NCBI RefSeq assembly: GCF_963678635.1
Contig: NC_087066.1
Location: 46,115,225 to 46,179,224 of the forward strand
DNA length: 64,000 nucleotides
Source: Symsagittifera roscoffensis
Lineage: Eukaryota; Xenacoelomorpha; Acoela; Convolutidae
Direction: 5' to 3'
Shown here: positions 52,248 to 63,369 of the stretch, piece by piece
How positions within the stretch are numbered: the first letter of the stretch is position 1
Layout of the letters: each line of letters begins with the position of its first letter
Translations under genes and position numbers: made by a program
Notes under the pieces: generated by a model
Seen by the model: only the letters and a program-made list of their open reading frames with translations
What the model was told of the DNA's origin: nothing
The model's database searches: none

Positions 52248-54124
52248 TCCCCGGAGTCAACGTCCCGGTACGTGGCTCAAGTTATCCTGTGGTATTTCCA
52301 GTGGGCGGTCAGTGGCTGTCCAACTGAATAACGGCTTATCTAATTTCACATGTTTCTTCGCAGATACGTCAACTTGTTGAATGCTTTGTGCTTCCTTCTC
52401 GTCCTGTTCCATGTTGTGCTTCCATTCCAATATCCTCAGGTTTGTATTTTACCTTCTTTTAATCTCGCTTTGTTCTAGACCCAATTCTCTCTCTGGCATT
52501 GTGTGATCTTCTTGCAATGAGTGCTCAATGTCGTTTATGATATGCCATTCCTCATTGGCTACTAGCTCACCAACGTTCACCAACTCTTCTCCTATCTCGT
52601 CAGGCTGTATCTTGTCGATCAGGAAGTCATCACCATACCTGTTGTATCTCATGCCTGTTTTTTTACGCGCACCTCTTCTGTTCTCTTTTTGTAAGTCTGG
52701 TTCCGTCCATTTTGGTACCTCGTTTTGCTCGCGATCATTCCAAAACCCCTCGGCGAAGGTCTCTTCGTTCAAATCTACCTCAATCTTTTCGTTGTTATCC
52801 ATGCTCACGTTCTCGTTGCCATCATTCTTCTCTCTGGTGCCTTTCTCTTTTACCTCATATGCTGGCTCTACCAGTAGATACTCGAGTCCTTCCATGTTTT
52901 GTGGTATGCACCAGTCTTCTGGTGATGGGACGTGAAGTTTCAGATTCTTGTAGTGCGCCGCACGCCCTGTACTCAAGCGATAGAAACGTCCCTGTTGGTG
53001 CACTCCCATTATCATGAACGGCCCTCTCCATTTCTTCAATAGCTTCTTTGCCCCATTAGGAGATAAGACGTTCTGGAACACCCAGACGTATTGTCACAGC
53101 ATACGGCTTCGCTTGAAGTATTTTCTCATCGCAATTCTTCCGCTGTGTCATCTGCGCCTGTGCTGTTTTCCTTCTGCACAGCTCGTTCAGCTCCTGTTGT
53201 CTCCTGACTGCTTCCTTCACATATGCTTCAGGCGACGTCTTCTTTACCTCATACTTCGGATAGAAGAAGGCCAGGGGCATCGCTCTCTCTCTACCTGTCA
53301 ACGTCATGAAAGGACTGATCCCCGTTGTTGAGTGTTGCTTGCTGTTATACGCCCCCACCACCTGCGGCAGATATTTGTCCCAGTCAGTCATATATCTCGA
53401 GCAATACACCCGGGGCATATTCACTAGTGTTTGGTTCTGTCTCTCCACTAATCCAATCGTTTGTGGATGGTAGGCCGTTGAATGGACCTGTGCAATGTGG
53501 GATCTTCTCATTAGTTCAATTGTCAGATCCCAACGAATGCCTTCCCATTGTCTGACTGGAATGTCATCGGACAACCATATCGTGATATCCAGTGCGTTAT
53601 TAAGTGATCACAAGTTTCTTCCACCGATGCCGTCTGACATGGTACCACTTCGGCCAGTTTCGTGAAATGATCTATAATTACTAGTATCTGGTTATATCAC
53701 GAGTCAGTCATGCAGATCTTCTGAAGGTCTATTTGTACGACCTCGTTAAACTCCGAGCTTTCCACAGACTTAAGAGGTAACTTCACTTTTCTAGAATCCT
53801 TCACTTGCAAGCACGACAGACATGCATTCACCCACCTTTCACAAGCATTCCTCAGCCCTGGCCAATCAAATCTGTGTAGTATTCTTTTTTGTACTTTGTC
53901 TTTCTCATGAAGTCCTATTTGGTCATGCGATCTGAACAATACTTCCGTTTGGTATAGCTGAGGTAGTATGAAGAGGTTATGCTTGTGTAGAATTTTTTCT
54001 TCGTCTTTTCTCCGACAGGCTACCACACCATCAGCTGAGTGATAGAGTAATTCCTTTCTCTCCTTGTAGAACTGGCTCAAGATCTTATAACTATTTTCTT
54101 CCAGGTCTCCTTTCTCTTTTACTC
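52248..54124 (-). pseudogene. Unit B' tether and integrase
   Basis: 54080-53697 is the H2C2 region, ending at the shared TGA after CMTDS. 53574-53056 is the core, with TAYHPQTIGLVERQNQTLVN, so the catalytic Glu is kept. 53081-52449 is the GPF/Y-like module and acidic tether. Frames are broken near 53056-53081 and 52449. Confidence 0.75.
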
Positions 54125-54995
54125 CAGGGTAGGTGTTGCAATCACCACGTCATCTAGGTTGCACATTACCAGAGTGCCAAATTTCTTCGCAGAGTGCAAA
54201 AAGTCGTTGGCAGGTGGCCGTCGCATTGCAAATGACAAAGGGCATCCTTTTCCATTGAAACAATACCAGCTCGCATGCAAAACTAGACTTGTCCCTATCC
54301 AGTTTCATCAGTGGTACCTGCCAAAAAGCCGAACCTAAATCATGAGTTTTAAAAAATTTGGCATCGCCTAATTTTGAAAGACTCTCATCTATCCCTAGGT
54401 ATGGGACAGACATCCTTCACCGTGACGGAGTTCAGATATCGAAAGCCACAACAGAACCTAAGGTGGCCTCCTTTCTTTTTAGCCATCACTACTCCACACG
54501 CCCATGGTGAATTGGATCGTTCTATCATCTCATATTCTAGTAGGGTCTCTAGCATTTTTCTACATGCATCCGATTTGTATGGGGTCATACGCCTCGCCCT
54601 CTCCCTGTGGGGTACCGCCGACTCTTCTACCTCTATTTCTTGTTCAACGAAGTTGCAGCACCCAATGTTTGCCTTATGTCTCAAAAAACATCGCGACTCC
54701 TATCTAGAACATCCTTGATGGCTTCGAGCTGTTCGTCTGTTACTTTTCCCCTGGAGTGTTCAATTTCTGATAATACTGGTTTATCCATTTCCAATTTCTC
54801 AAGTGTGGGTCTTTCTGGAAAAATCGAACAGCTCGAAGGTCCAACGTCTGTCTCTGACCTAAGTGACTTCACAGGACCTGATGAACATTTTATTTTCTTC
54901 AATCTTCTCAAGATACAAATTTTATCCCTATGATTCGGGCAATCAAGAACTTCATTTTCTTTCACATTTTCAATCATTTCATATCTAGTTTTCAC
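54125..54995 (-). pseudogene. Unit B' RT remnant fused to integrase region
   Basis: 54995-54681 linker, 54684-54385 RT start (CGVVMAKKKGGHLRFCCGFRYLN), 54413-54150 palm, with an extra deletion near 54185. At 54123-54126 the palm sequence (TPTLE) is joined directly to the tether before integrase, so thumb and RNase H are gone. Unit C has the same junction. Confidence 0.75.
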
Positions 54996-55007
54996 GGGCA
55001 GTGCGTA

Positions 55008-55862
55008 TCACAGCTTCCTTCCCCTCTGGATTGTGATTGGTATGTCAAGAGTATTCATCAAGACACTGACGCAGAGGCCACTCTTGGTTATCAAGAAGGA
55101 TCTTCCTAAAGTAGCAACACTTTGACTGTTTGGGTTCGGTACTATACATACTTGTTTTTTGTCGCTTAGTTCATCATAGTTTTTCATCCGCAAATTTACT
55201 ATTTCCGACTCATTCGCTTTCAGCCCTACCCTCCCACTCAAGAAAACTGGAGCCTTATTTTCTTTCACCATTATCAAAATTACTGGTTTTATTGCGTACT
55301 TCCTTTCCTTCAGGTTTCTCGTTACTTCATGACCGCCCACTGTGATTATTGACATGATTCTCGCTCCAATCTTCGTGATGCCAAATGGTTTACCGGTCAC
55401 CATCTTCAAGGTATTGCAATTACCCCTGTTCACCAAGTTTTCTCCGGTCTCTGTTTCTGGCCTCGTCGTCATGAGTGTCTCAATCATCTTTTGTCTCTCT
55501 ATATTATGTTTTAACCGTTGCTCGATCTCTTTGGTCGCCAAGTCTTGCTTCACTCTGTTGATAGCCTCTGCAGCTGCTTTCTCATAATTTATCACTAATG
55601 GACTCCTTATCTCGGCCCCCACGGCATCTTTGACTTGTGCTAAGGCCTTTATTGTCTTCGTAGGTAACTCACCATTTGCTGCCTTTTTGCTCTGCAAGTC
55701 ATTTTCGGCTTGTCTGTTCCTTGTGTTCTGCACCGCTGCCAATCGCAATTTAAGTTTCGGGTGACCATGATTCTTCACTGCCTCCCAAAACAGGGGACAG
55801 TCCATCCTGATATGGCTCTCATGGTTGCAGAAAAAGCACCTCGCGCCTATCTTGATGATCAA
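55008..55862 (-). pseudogene. Unit B' Gag C-terminus fused to linker (protease deleted)
   Basis: Starts with a zinc knuckle CFFCNHESHIRMDC, then a helical region (EKAAAEAINRVKQDLATKEI). At HEVTRNL the sequence jumps directly to KERKYAIKPVIL, which in unit C and copy A comes after the protease; about 600 bp with the DTGA protease are missing. It ends with SGLCVSVLMNTLDIPI. Confidence 0.75.
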
Positions 55863-55900
55863 ACCACTGTAAACTCTTGTTCTTCAGTTTGACTCATGTC

Positions 55901-56110
55901 TTATTCGTCTGGCGCATAACACAAGATTTTCATACCTTTCTTATATGATGTACAACCCGCTACGTGATGGTCCGCTGATCCGCAGTTTACGCATGACCTT
56001 CGTTTGTCGATGTCAACTCCAGCTTTGTACCATGACGACCTTTGTTGTTGGCTTCCGCCTCGCAAGTTTCTGTTTTCTGAGAACGAGTAACTCTTTGGTT
56101 TCATTAACAT
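55901..56110 (-). pseudogene. Unit B' Gag zinc knuckle
   Basis: CVNCGSADHHVAGC, a CCHC-like knuckle (C-x2-C-x4-H-x4-C), in a basic context (GGSQQQRSSWYK). A second knuckle lies 3' in the next frame, so the nucleocapsid has two. RNA binding is inferred from the family. Confidence 0.75.
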
Positions 56111-56130
56111 ATACTCCTTTGACTTTTGCC

Positions 56131-57097
56131 TTATCTCCTCTGGAAATAGTGCGCGTAATATGTTGCCAACATCGTTCTCAAGTCATCACTCCTCACTCTG
56201 TTGATAAACTTTGAAGCGATGCTAAAGTTTCTTTCGTTGGTCAATTCCTCTGGATCGCTTCTCCTCCTCAATCTGTCAAGATCATCCAGAAATCGATCAA
56301 TCGACTCGTCATCTCTCTGTCTTCTTTTTTCGAACCTCATCAACGCCTCATGACCCTTCATACCCGATCCAAGTCGATTCAACAGTATCTCGAAGATCTT
56401 GTCTGCAGTGTCAGCTCCTCCTCCTTTTTTGCCACCACACACTTCAGTGCTTTTCTCTCTAGGTTGCTTAGTATTGCCGTGCAGGCCTGCTTCTCATCGT
56501 TCAACTTGTCTTGTTTTAGAGGTAGTCTCATTACCTCAACCCAGGTATCAATGCAACCATCTGAATTGTCCTTGAAGTCCTTAGGTTTTTTGAAGGTTTT
56601 CCGGGATTTGCCACTGCCTCTGTCACTTGAGTCTGAGTTTTTTGTTGCGAATGCTTCAAGCGTTCTGTTCACCATTTCCCAATTACTGGCCCACGTCATG
56701 GCATGCGGTGGTACACCCGTATTTGACCCTGAGTCCTCTGAGGTCCTCGTTGAGTTTGAGGCTCCCCTTTCGTAGCAGTCCTCTTCTCTCCTGACGCCAT
56801 GGTGCAATCGATCCAGGGTAACGGTGTACATTCCCGTTTCTTTTGTTGTGGTTCCACGAAACCGACTCTAGTTCCGGATGGTTTTTCCACCACTAATTTA
56901 TCTTGGGCTATGGAATTTCTCAAGAGTACATCCAATTTGAACTTTCTGCTTGTTCTGCTTTCTAGATTCCACAGTTTTTCACTCACGGTGTCGTAGCTCT
57001 GCTTCATTTCCTCCATATATACCTTGATATGTTTCTCTCGCTCTTTGTCGGTCGTTTTTAATTTGTTCGCCATCTGCTGCACCTTCTCTTCCGTCAC
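56131..57097 (-). pseudogene. Unit B' Gag capsid-like region and coiled coil
   Basis: 57097-56696: helical TEEKVQQMANKLKTTDKERE and a linker. 56831-56379: WASNWEMVNRTLEAFATKN and KALKCVVAKKEEEL. 56442-56131: ADTADKIFEILLNRLGSG, RRQRDDESIDRFLDDLDRLR, a Ty3-type retrotransposon Gag core. The last two frames are related by a -1 step at the A AAA AAG run (56430-56424). Confidence 0.75.
56424..56430 (-). promoter_or_regulatory. A-AAA-AAG heptamer at Gag frame change (unit B')
   Basis: The minus strand reads GCA AAA AAG GAG in the upstream frame. A -1 slip on AAA AAG gives GGA GGA GGA GCT and the capsid frame. Identical in unit C (63669-63663). It could be a programmed site or a shared indel in a homopolymer. 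Confidence 0.35.
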
Positions 57098-57724
57098 CCT
57101 TGCCAGGACATATTAGTTGTCTAGATTCTCATCCTTATTGTGTCGTACTTCCTTTTTCAGCCTTTGTCGGTCTTCTTCGCTGCATTTAAGCTTTTTATCG
57201 ATTTGTTCCAACTTTTCCATCAAGTCGCCAAGCTCAAGTGAAATTGTTTTTGATTCCATAGTTTGTTTGTCTTGGTTTTCCGTTGCTCCTTGTGTGACCT
57301 ACTCTTCGTCTTGTCTGGCTTCTGTTGTTTTTGCGGAAACTGGTCCAGACGTTTTGCCTTTCTCGGTCGCTGGTATTACCTCCTATTTCTCTTTTGATTT
57401 CATTCCGACCATCGCTGCAATCCTCTCTGTGAACGACGTTCTTTTTGTTTGAAAATCGTCATCCATCGTTTCCAGCGTGTTGTTTGTGGTTTCGTCTTTA
57501 TTGCCTATTGGTGAGAACCGTATTGTCTTCTTCTCTTGTTCTTCTACATTCGGCATCGGTGTTGATTCCGTGGTATTTCTTCCCGCCCCGTCTATACTCT
57601 GATCTGGTGTCTCAAGATCAGTTTCTCTAGCCGGTACAGTCGGTTCTTCCGTCACTTTCTCCTTGGCTTTCTGTTCCTTTATGCTTCTTGTATTGACCAT
57701 GTTCACTGAAATATTCTTTCTCAT
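57098..57724 (-). pseudogene. Unit B' Gag N-terminus
   Basis: 57724-57383 (MRKNISVNMVNTRSIKEQ..., FTERIAAMVGMKSKEK) is the likely start. The following 57260-57100 region reads as a coiled coil (LELGDLMEKLEQIDKKLK) but contains a stop near 57115. Unstructured, charged N-terminus; no myristoylation site visible. Confidence 0.6.
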
Positions 57725-58160
57725 TACTTTCGGATTTGATGGTGTTTGTTTCTGTTGTGACGAGGTTTAATTTTGCTCAAATCCTATCCCTCTTCTCTCT
57801 GTTCTTGATTTCTTCATGATTTTTTGAAAAAATTTTCTTCATCTACAATTCTAATATATATATACAAGTTCGTAATATAAAATCTAATTGAAAATATTAG
57901 AAAAAGTTTCTAATCTATATTTTGTTAAGACCCAATCGAATTTTTCTCTCCTAGAGTTGTAAAACTAGACTAAGTAATGAAACCCGTTGATCAGGTCTTT
58001 GGATCTTTTGGTTGGGTCTTGGGACCCTTCGCTCTATTTCTGTGATCCTTCCCTAGGGTCTTGGGACCCTTCGCTCTCACTTTGGTACTGTCCTGGGACC
58101 CATCGGTTTTGTCCTAGTACTCTTCGTTACTCTCCTGGGACCCTTCGCTGAAGTACTGGT
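57725..58160 (-). other. Untranslated leader of unit B' with repeats
   Basis: AT-rich upstream of Gag, then four to five copies of a ~45-bp motif containing GAAGGGTCCCAAGACC or GGGTCCCAGGA (58000-58150). No clear tRNA primer-binding site and no LTR seen; upstream it is joined to a pol fragment. Confidence 0.6.
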
Positions 58161-58471
58161 TTATACTGGTTTATACATTTCCAAATCCTCTAGTGTGGGT
58201 CTTTCTGGAAAAATCGAACAGCTCGAAAGTCCATCGTCTGTCTCTGACCTAAGTGACTTCACAAGACCTGATGAACTTTTTTTTTCTTCAACCTTCTCAA
58301 GATACAAATTTTATCCCTACGATTTGGGCACTCAAGAACTTCATTTTCTTTCACATTTTCAATCATTTCATATCTAGTTTTCACGGGCAGTGCGTATCAC
58401 AGCTTCCTCCCCCTCTGGATTGTGATTGGTCTGTCAAGAGTATTCATCAAGACACTGACGCAGAGGCCACT
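58161..58471 (-). pseudogene. Pol linker fragment between units C and B'
   Basis: The minus strand carries GLCVSVLMNTLD... down to ERPTLEDLEMYKPV, then a short TACTGGTTTATAC duplication at 58156-58180 and the leader of B'. It is the same linker stretch as at the start of copy B pol. Confidence 0.65.
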
Positions 58472-58884
58472 TGTTCGGGGTCTATCATATTTCTCTCACT
58501 GACTCTCGTTACCAAAAAGCACAGGTTTTTACCGGGAACTTGTGAAACTGAGGGAGGGAGTGCTGCCATTCCCCCCAACCCTGGTCTCTGCCTAAACAGA
58601 AACTCCACATTCTGGTATTCTTTTTTGAAGTCGGCTTCCAGTCTGGTATTGAAGCTCATGTCCGCTGTTATGCAGATCGCGCTAGTCTTGTCTGACAGGA
58701 GGTCGTCACTGTCTGTGATCAGGATGTTATTCGAATACTCAGTAGGAATTTCAAATTTCGTCCTGAAATTTCTTCCAATGGTAGGCTCAGCCCCCTTTCG
58801 GTCCAGCTCTAGGCCGTTGGTCTCTCTCACTTCCCTGAGCTTCTTTATCATTAATTTTTCAGTGTCGGTAAGTCCTACCCCCAC
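58447..58884 (-). pseudogene. Unit C truncated macrodomain
   Basis: Same content and same fused end (PEQVASASVS) as unit B'; TDSDDLLSDKTSAICITADM is visible. C-terminal half absent. Confidence 0.7.
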
Positions 58885-60763
58885 TCCCCGGAGTCAACGT
58901 CCCCGTCGATGGTACGTGGCTCAAGTTATCCTGTGGTATTTCCAGTGGGCGGTCAGTGGTTGTCCAACTGAATAACGGCTTATCTGATTTCACATGTTTC
59001 TTCGCAGATACGTCAATTTGTTGAATGCTTTGTGCTTCCTTCTCATCCTGTTCCAGGTTGTGCTTCCATTCCAATATCCTCAGGTTTGTATTTTCCCTTT
59101 TTTTATCTCGCTTTGTTCTAGGTCCAATTCTCTCTCTGGCATTGTGTGATCTTCTTGCAATGAGTCTCAATGTCGTTTATGATATGCCACTCCTCATTGG
59201 CTACTAGCTCACCAACGTTCACCAACTCTTCTCCTATCTCGTCAGGCTGTATCTTGTCGATCAGGAAGTCATCACCATACCTGTTGTATCTCATGCCTGT
59301 TTTTTTACGCGCACCTCTTCTGTTCTCTTTTTGTAAGTCTGGTTCCGTCCATTTGGTACCTCGTTTTTCTCGCGATCATTCCAAAACCCCTCGGCGAAGG
59401 TCTCTTTGTTCAAATCTACCTCAATCTTTTCGTTGTTATCCATGCTCACGTTCTCGTTGCCATCATTCTTCTCTCTGGTGCCTTTCTCTTTTACCTCATA
59501 TGCTGGCTCTACCAGTAGATACTCGAGTCCTTCCATGTTTTGTGGTATGCACCAGTCTTCTGGTGATGGGACGTGAAGTTTCAGATTCTTGTAGTGCGCC
59601 GCACGCCCTGTACTCAAGCGATAGAAACGTCCCTGTTGGTGCACTCCCATTATCATGAACGGCCCTCTCCATTTCTTCAATAGCTTCTTTGCCCCATTAG
59701 GAGATAAGACGTTCTGGAACACCCAGACGTATTGTCACAGCATACGGCTTCGCTTGAAGTATTTTCTCATCGTAATTCTTCCGCTGTGTCATCTGCGCCT
59801 GTGCTGTGTTCCTTCTGCACAGCTCGTTCAGCTCCTGTTGTCTCCTGACTGCTTCCTTCACATATGCTTCAGGCGACGTCTTCTTTACCTCATACTTCGG
59901 ATAGAAGAAGGCCAGGGGCATCGCTCTCTCTCTACCTGTCAACGTCATGAAAGGACTGATCCCTGTTGTTGAGTGTTGCTTGCTGTTATACGCCCCCACC
60001 ACCTGCGGCAGATATTTGTCCCAGTCAGTCATATATCTCGAGCAATACACCCGGAGCATATTCACTAGTGTTTGGTTCTGTCTCTCCAATAATCCAATCG
60101 TTTGTGGATGGTAGGCCGTTGAATGGACCTGTGCAATGTGGGATCTTCTCATTAGTTCTTTTGTCAGATCCCAACGAATGCCTTCCCATTGTCTGACTGG
60201 AATGTCATCGGACAACCATATCGTGATATCCAGTGCGTTATTAAGTGATCACAAGTTTCTTCCACCAATGCCGTCTGACATGGTACCACTTCGGCCAGTT
60301 TCGTGAAATGATCTATAATTACTAGTATCTGGTTATATCACGAGTCAGTCATGCAGATCTTCTGAAGGTCTATTTGTACGACCTCGTTAAACTCCGAGCT
60401 TTCCACAGACTTAAGAGGGAACTTCACTTTTCTAGAATCCTTCACTTGCAAGCACGACAGACATGCATTCACCCACCTTTCACAAGCATTCCTCAGCCCT
60501 GGCGAATCAAATCTGTGTAGTATTCTTTTTTGTACTTTGTCTATCTCATGAAGTCCTATTTCGTCATGCGATCTGAACAATACTTCTGTTTGGTATAGCT
60601 GAGGTAGTATGATGAGGTTATGCTTGTGTAGAATTTTTTCTTCGTCTTTTCTCCTACAGGCTACCACACCATCAGCTGAGTGATAGAGTAATTCCTTTCT
60701 CTCCTTGTAGAACTGGCTCAAGATCTTATAACTATATTCTTCCAGGTCTCCTTTCTCTTTTAC
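58885..60763 (-). pseudogene. Unit C tether and integrase
   Basis: 60721-60338 is the H2C2 part, ending at the shared TGA. 60215-59697 is the core with TAYHPQTIGLLERQNQTLVN (Glu kept). 59722-59291 is KKWRGPFMIMGVH and tether; 59170-58859 is the rest of the tether. Frameshifts separate these pieces. Confidence 0.75.
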
Positions 60764-61893
60764 TCCAGGGTAGGTGTTGCAATCACCACGTCATCTAGGT
60801 TGCACATTACCAGAGTGCCAAATTTCTTCGTTGCGCTTGTCAGCGCCTGTGCCATCAGTCGTTGGCAGGTGGCCGTCGCATTGCAAATGACAAAGGGCAT
60901 CCTTTTCCATTGAAACAATACCAGCTCGCATGCAAAACTAGACTTGTCCCTATCCAGTTTCATCAGTGGTACCTGCCAAAAAGCCAAACCTAAATCATGA
61001 GTTTTAAAAAATTTGGCATCGCCTAATTTTGAAAGACTCTCATCTATCCCTAGGTATGGGACAGACATCCTTCACCGTGACGGAGTTCAGATATCGAAAG
61101 CCACAACAGAACCTAAGGTGGTCTCCTTTCTTTTTAGCCATCACTACTCCACGCGCCCACGGTGAATTGGATCGTTCTATCATCTCATATTCTAGTAGGG
61201 TCTCTATCTTTTTTCTACATGCATCCGATTTGTATGGGGTCATACGCCTCGCCCTCTCCCTGTGGGGTACCGCCGACTCTTCTACCTATATTTCTTGTTC
61301 AACGAAGTTGCAGCACCCAATGTCTGCCTTATGTCTCAAAAAACATCGTGACTCCTATCTAGAACATCCTTGATGGCTTCGAGCTGTTCGTCTGTTACTT
61401 TTCCCCTGGAGTGTTCAATTTCTGGTAATACTGGTTTATACATTTCCAAATCCTCTAGTGTGGGTCTTTCTGGAAAAATCGAACAGCTCGAAAGTCCATC
61501 GTCTGTCTCTGACCTAAGTGACTTCACAGGACCTGATGAACATTTTATTTTCTTCAATCTTCTCAAGATACAAATTTTATCCCTCTGGATTGAGATTGGT
61601 ATGTCAAGAGTATTCATCAAGACACTGACGCAGAGGCCACTCTTGGTTATCGAGAAGGATCTTCCTAAAGTAGCAACACTTTGACTGTTTGGGTTCGGTA
61701 CTATACATACTTGTTTTTTGTCGCTTAGTTCATCATAGTTTTTCATCCGCAAACTTACTATTTCAGCTTTCAGCTCATTCGCTTTCAGCCCTACCCTCCC
61801 ACTCATGAAAACTGGAGCTTTATTTTTTTTCACCATTACCAAAATTACTGGTTTTATTGCGTACTTCCTTTCCGGGTTCCGAATCCTGAACAT
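60764..61893 (-). pseudogene. Unit C RT remnant and linker
   Basis: 61893-61336 is linker, with a ~110-bp deletion joining IPISIQR to DKICILRRL. 61243-61040 is the RT start. 61068-60760 is the palm with CNLDDV, which retains both aspartates. At 60763 TPTLE is fused to the pre-integrase tether as in B'. Confidence 0.75.
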
Positions 61894-62432
61894 CGCATTG
61901 TTAAGATCAATTGTTACATCAAATTTCCTGATGAAATCTCTGCCTTAAATGAATTGGTCAGACTCATCTAGATTCTCCACCACCAGAAAGCTCATCATCC
62001 ACAAATTGTGTTCCCGAGGATTAGGGCTATTATTGGTGTCCTACCCAGAACCCGAAGTGCCCCCTTGTTTGCTGCTGACAGCCGTATTCTTGAGTCAATT
62101 AAGTCGTCTTTGTGGAATCCCATTTTTCTCCAAACTTCAATTGGTATTACATTTAAGACGGCTCCCGTGTCCAACAACCCACGCAGTTGCGTCTTCCTTC
62201 CTTCCTTATGTCCAATACGTGTGCCGATACGTCTGCTTCCGTTCCCAGATGCATGGCATCCTCTTCCAGCATAGCTCAGTGCCCAATGGATCTCACCTTT
62301 AATTCTTCTCTGCCAACATAGATTTGTTCAGTTTGATGTTCATCACAAGTTATCATCGTCGTTGTAAAGATGTTTATTCCATCTATGTTCATTATGACCT
62401 CATGCGGACCATAGGCTTCCGTGTACCTATTG
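61894..62432 (-). pseudogene. Unit C protease region
   Basis: 62177-61995 contains LDTGAVLNVIPIEVW and RVLGRTPIIAL, the retropepsin motifs. The pre-protease block (IGQIYVGREELKV-like, 62200-62430) is present out of frame. 61894-61994 covers the post-protease LVVENLDESDQF region. Broken by frameshifts. Confidence 0.7.
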
Positions 62433-63101
62433 TCAATGCGAATTGATTTGGCACCACTCTCGTGCTCTAGAAGGTGTTTGCGGTGTTATTGTTTTGAAGT
62501 AATTCGCATATACATCAATGTGCATTAATGTTTGATCCCTTTGTTCACTCAGGTTTCTCGTTACTTCATGACCGCCCACTGTGATTATTGACATGATTCT
62601 CGCTCCAATCTTCGTGATGCCAAATGATTTACCGGTCACCATCTTCAAGGTATTGCAATTACCCCTGTTCACCAAGTTTTCTCCGGTCTCTGTTTCTGGC
62701 CTCGTCGTCATGAGTGTCTCAATCATCTTTTGTCTCTCTATATTATGTTTTAACCGTTGCTCGATCTCTTTGGTCGCCAAGTCTTGCTTCACTCTGTTGA
62801 TAGCCTCTGCAGCTGCTTTCTCATAATTTATCACTAATGGACTCCTTATCTTGGCCCCCACGGCATCTTTGACTTGTGCTAAGGCCTTTATTGTCTTCGT
62901 AGGTAACTCACCATTTGCTGCCTTTTTGCTCTGCAAGTCATTTTCGGCTTGTCTGTTCCTTGTGTTCTGCACCGCTGCCAATCGCAATTTATGTTTCGGG
63001 TGACCATGATTCTTCACTGCCTCCCAAAACAGGGGACAGTCCATCCTGATATGGCTCTCATGGTTGCAGAAAAAGCACCTCGCGCCTATCTTGATGATCA
63101 A
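62433..63101 (-). pseudogene. Unit C Gag C-terminus
   Basis: 222 codons: second zinc knuckle CFFCNHESHIRMDC, helical stretch, then GGHEVTRNLSEQRDQTLMHI leading to the pre-protease. Near-identical to B' 55862-55300. Confidence 0.75.
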
Positions 63102-63139
63102 ACCACTGTAAACTCTTGTTCTTCAGTTTGACTCATGTC

Positions 63140-63349
63140 TTATTCGTCTGGCGCATAACACAAGCTTTTCATATCTTTCTTATATGATGTACAACCCGCT
63201 ACGTGATGGTCCGCTGATCTGCAGTTTGCGCATGACCTTCGTTTGTCGATGTCAACTCTAGGTTTGTACCATGACCACCTTTGTTGTTGGCTTCCCCCTC
63301 GCAAGTTTCTGTTTTCTGAGAACGAGTACCTCTTTGGTTTCATTAACAT
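63140..63349 (-). pseudogene. Unit C Gag zinc knuckle
   Basis: CANCRSADHHVAGC, counterpart of the B' knuckle at 55901-56110; separated from the next frame by a stop at 63140. Confidence 0.7.
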
Positions 63350-63369
63350 ATACTCCTTTGACTTTTGCC

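Larger units (their letters stand above)
51835..58471 (-). mobile_element. Tandem gag-pol unit B' (period about 6.64 kb)
   Basis: From 58471 down: a pol linker fragment (58471-58160), a leader with GGGTCCCAAGACC repeats, gag (57724-55008, protease missing), linker, RT with a deletion to integrase, tether and a truncated macrodomain. Both ends of the unit are the same linker/macro fusion sequence (GAGGCCACTTGTTCGGGG). Confidence 0.75.
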
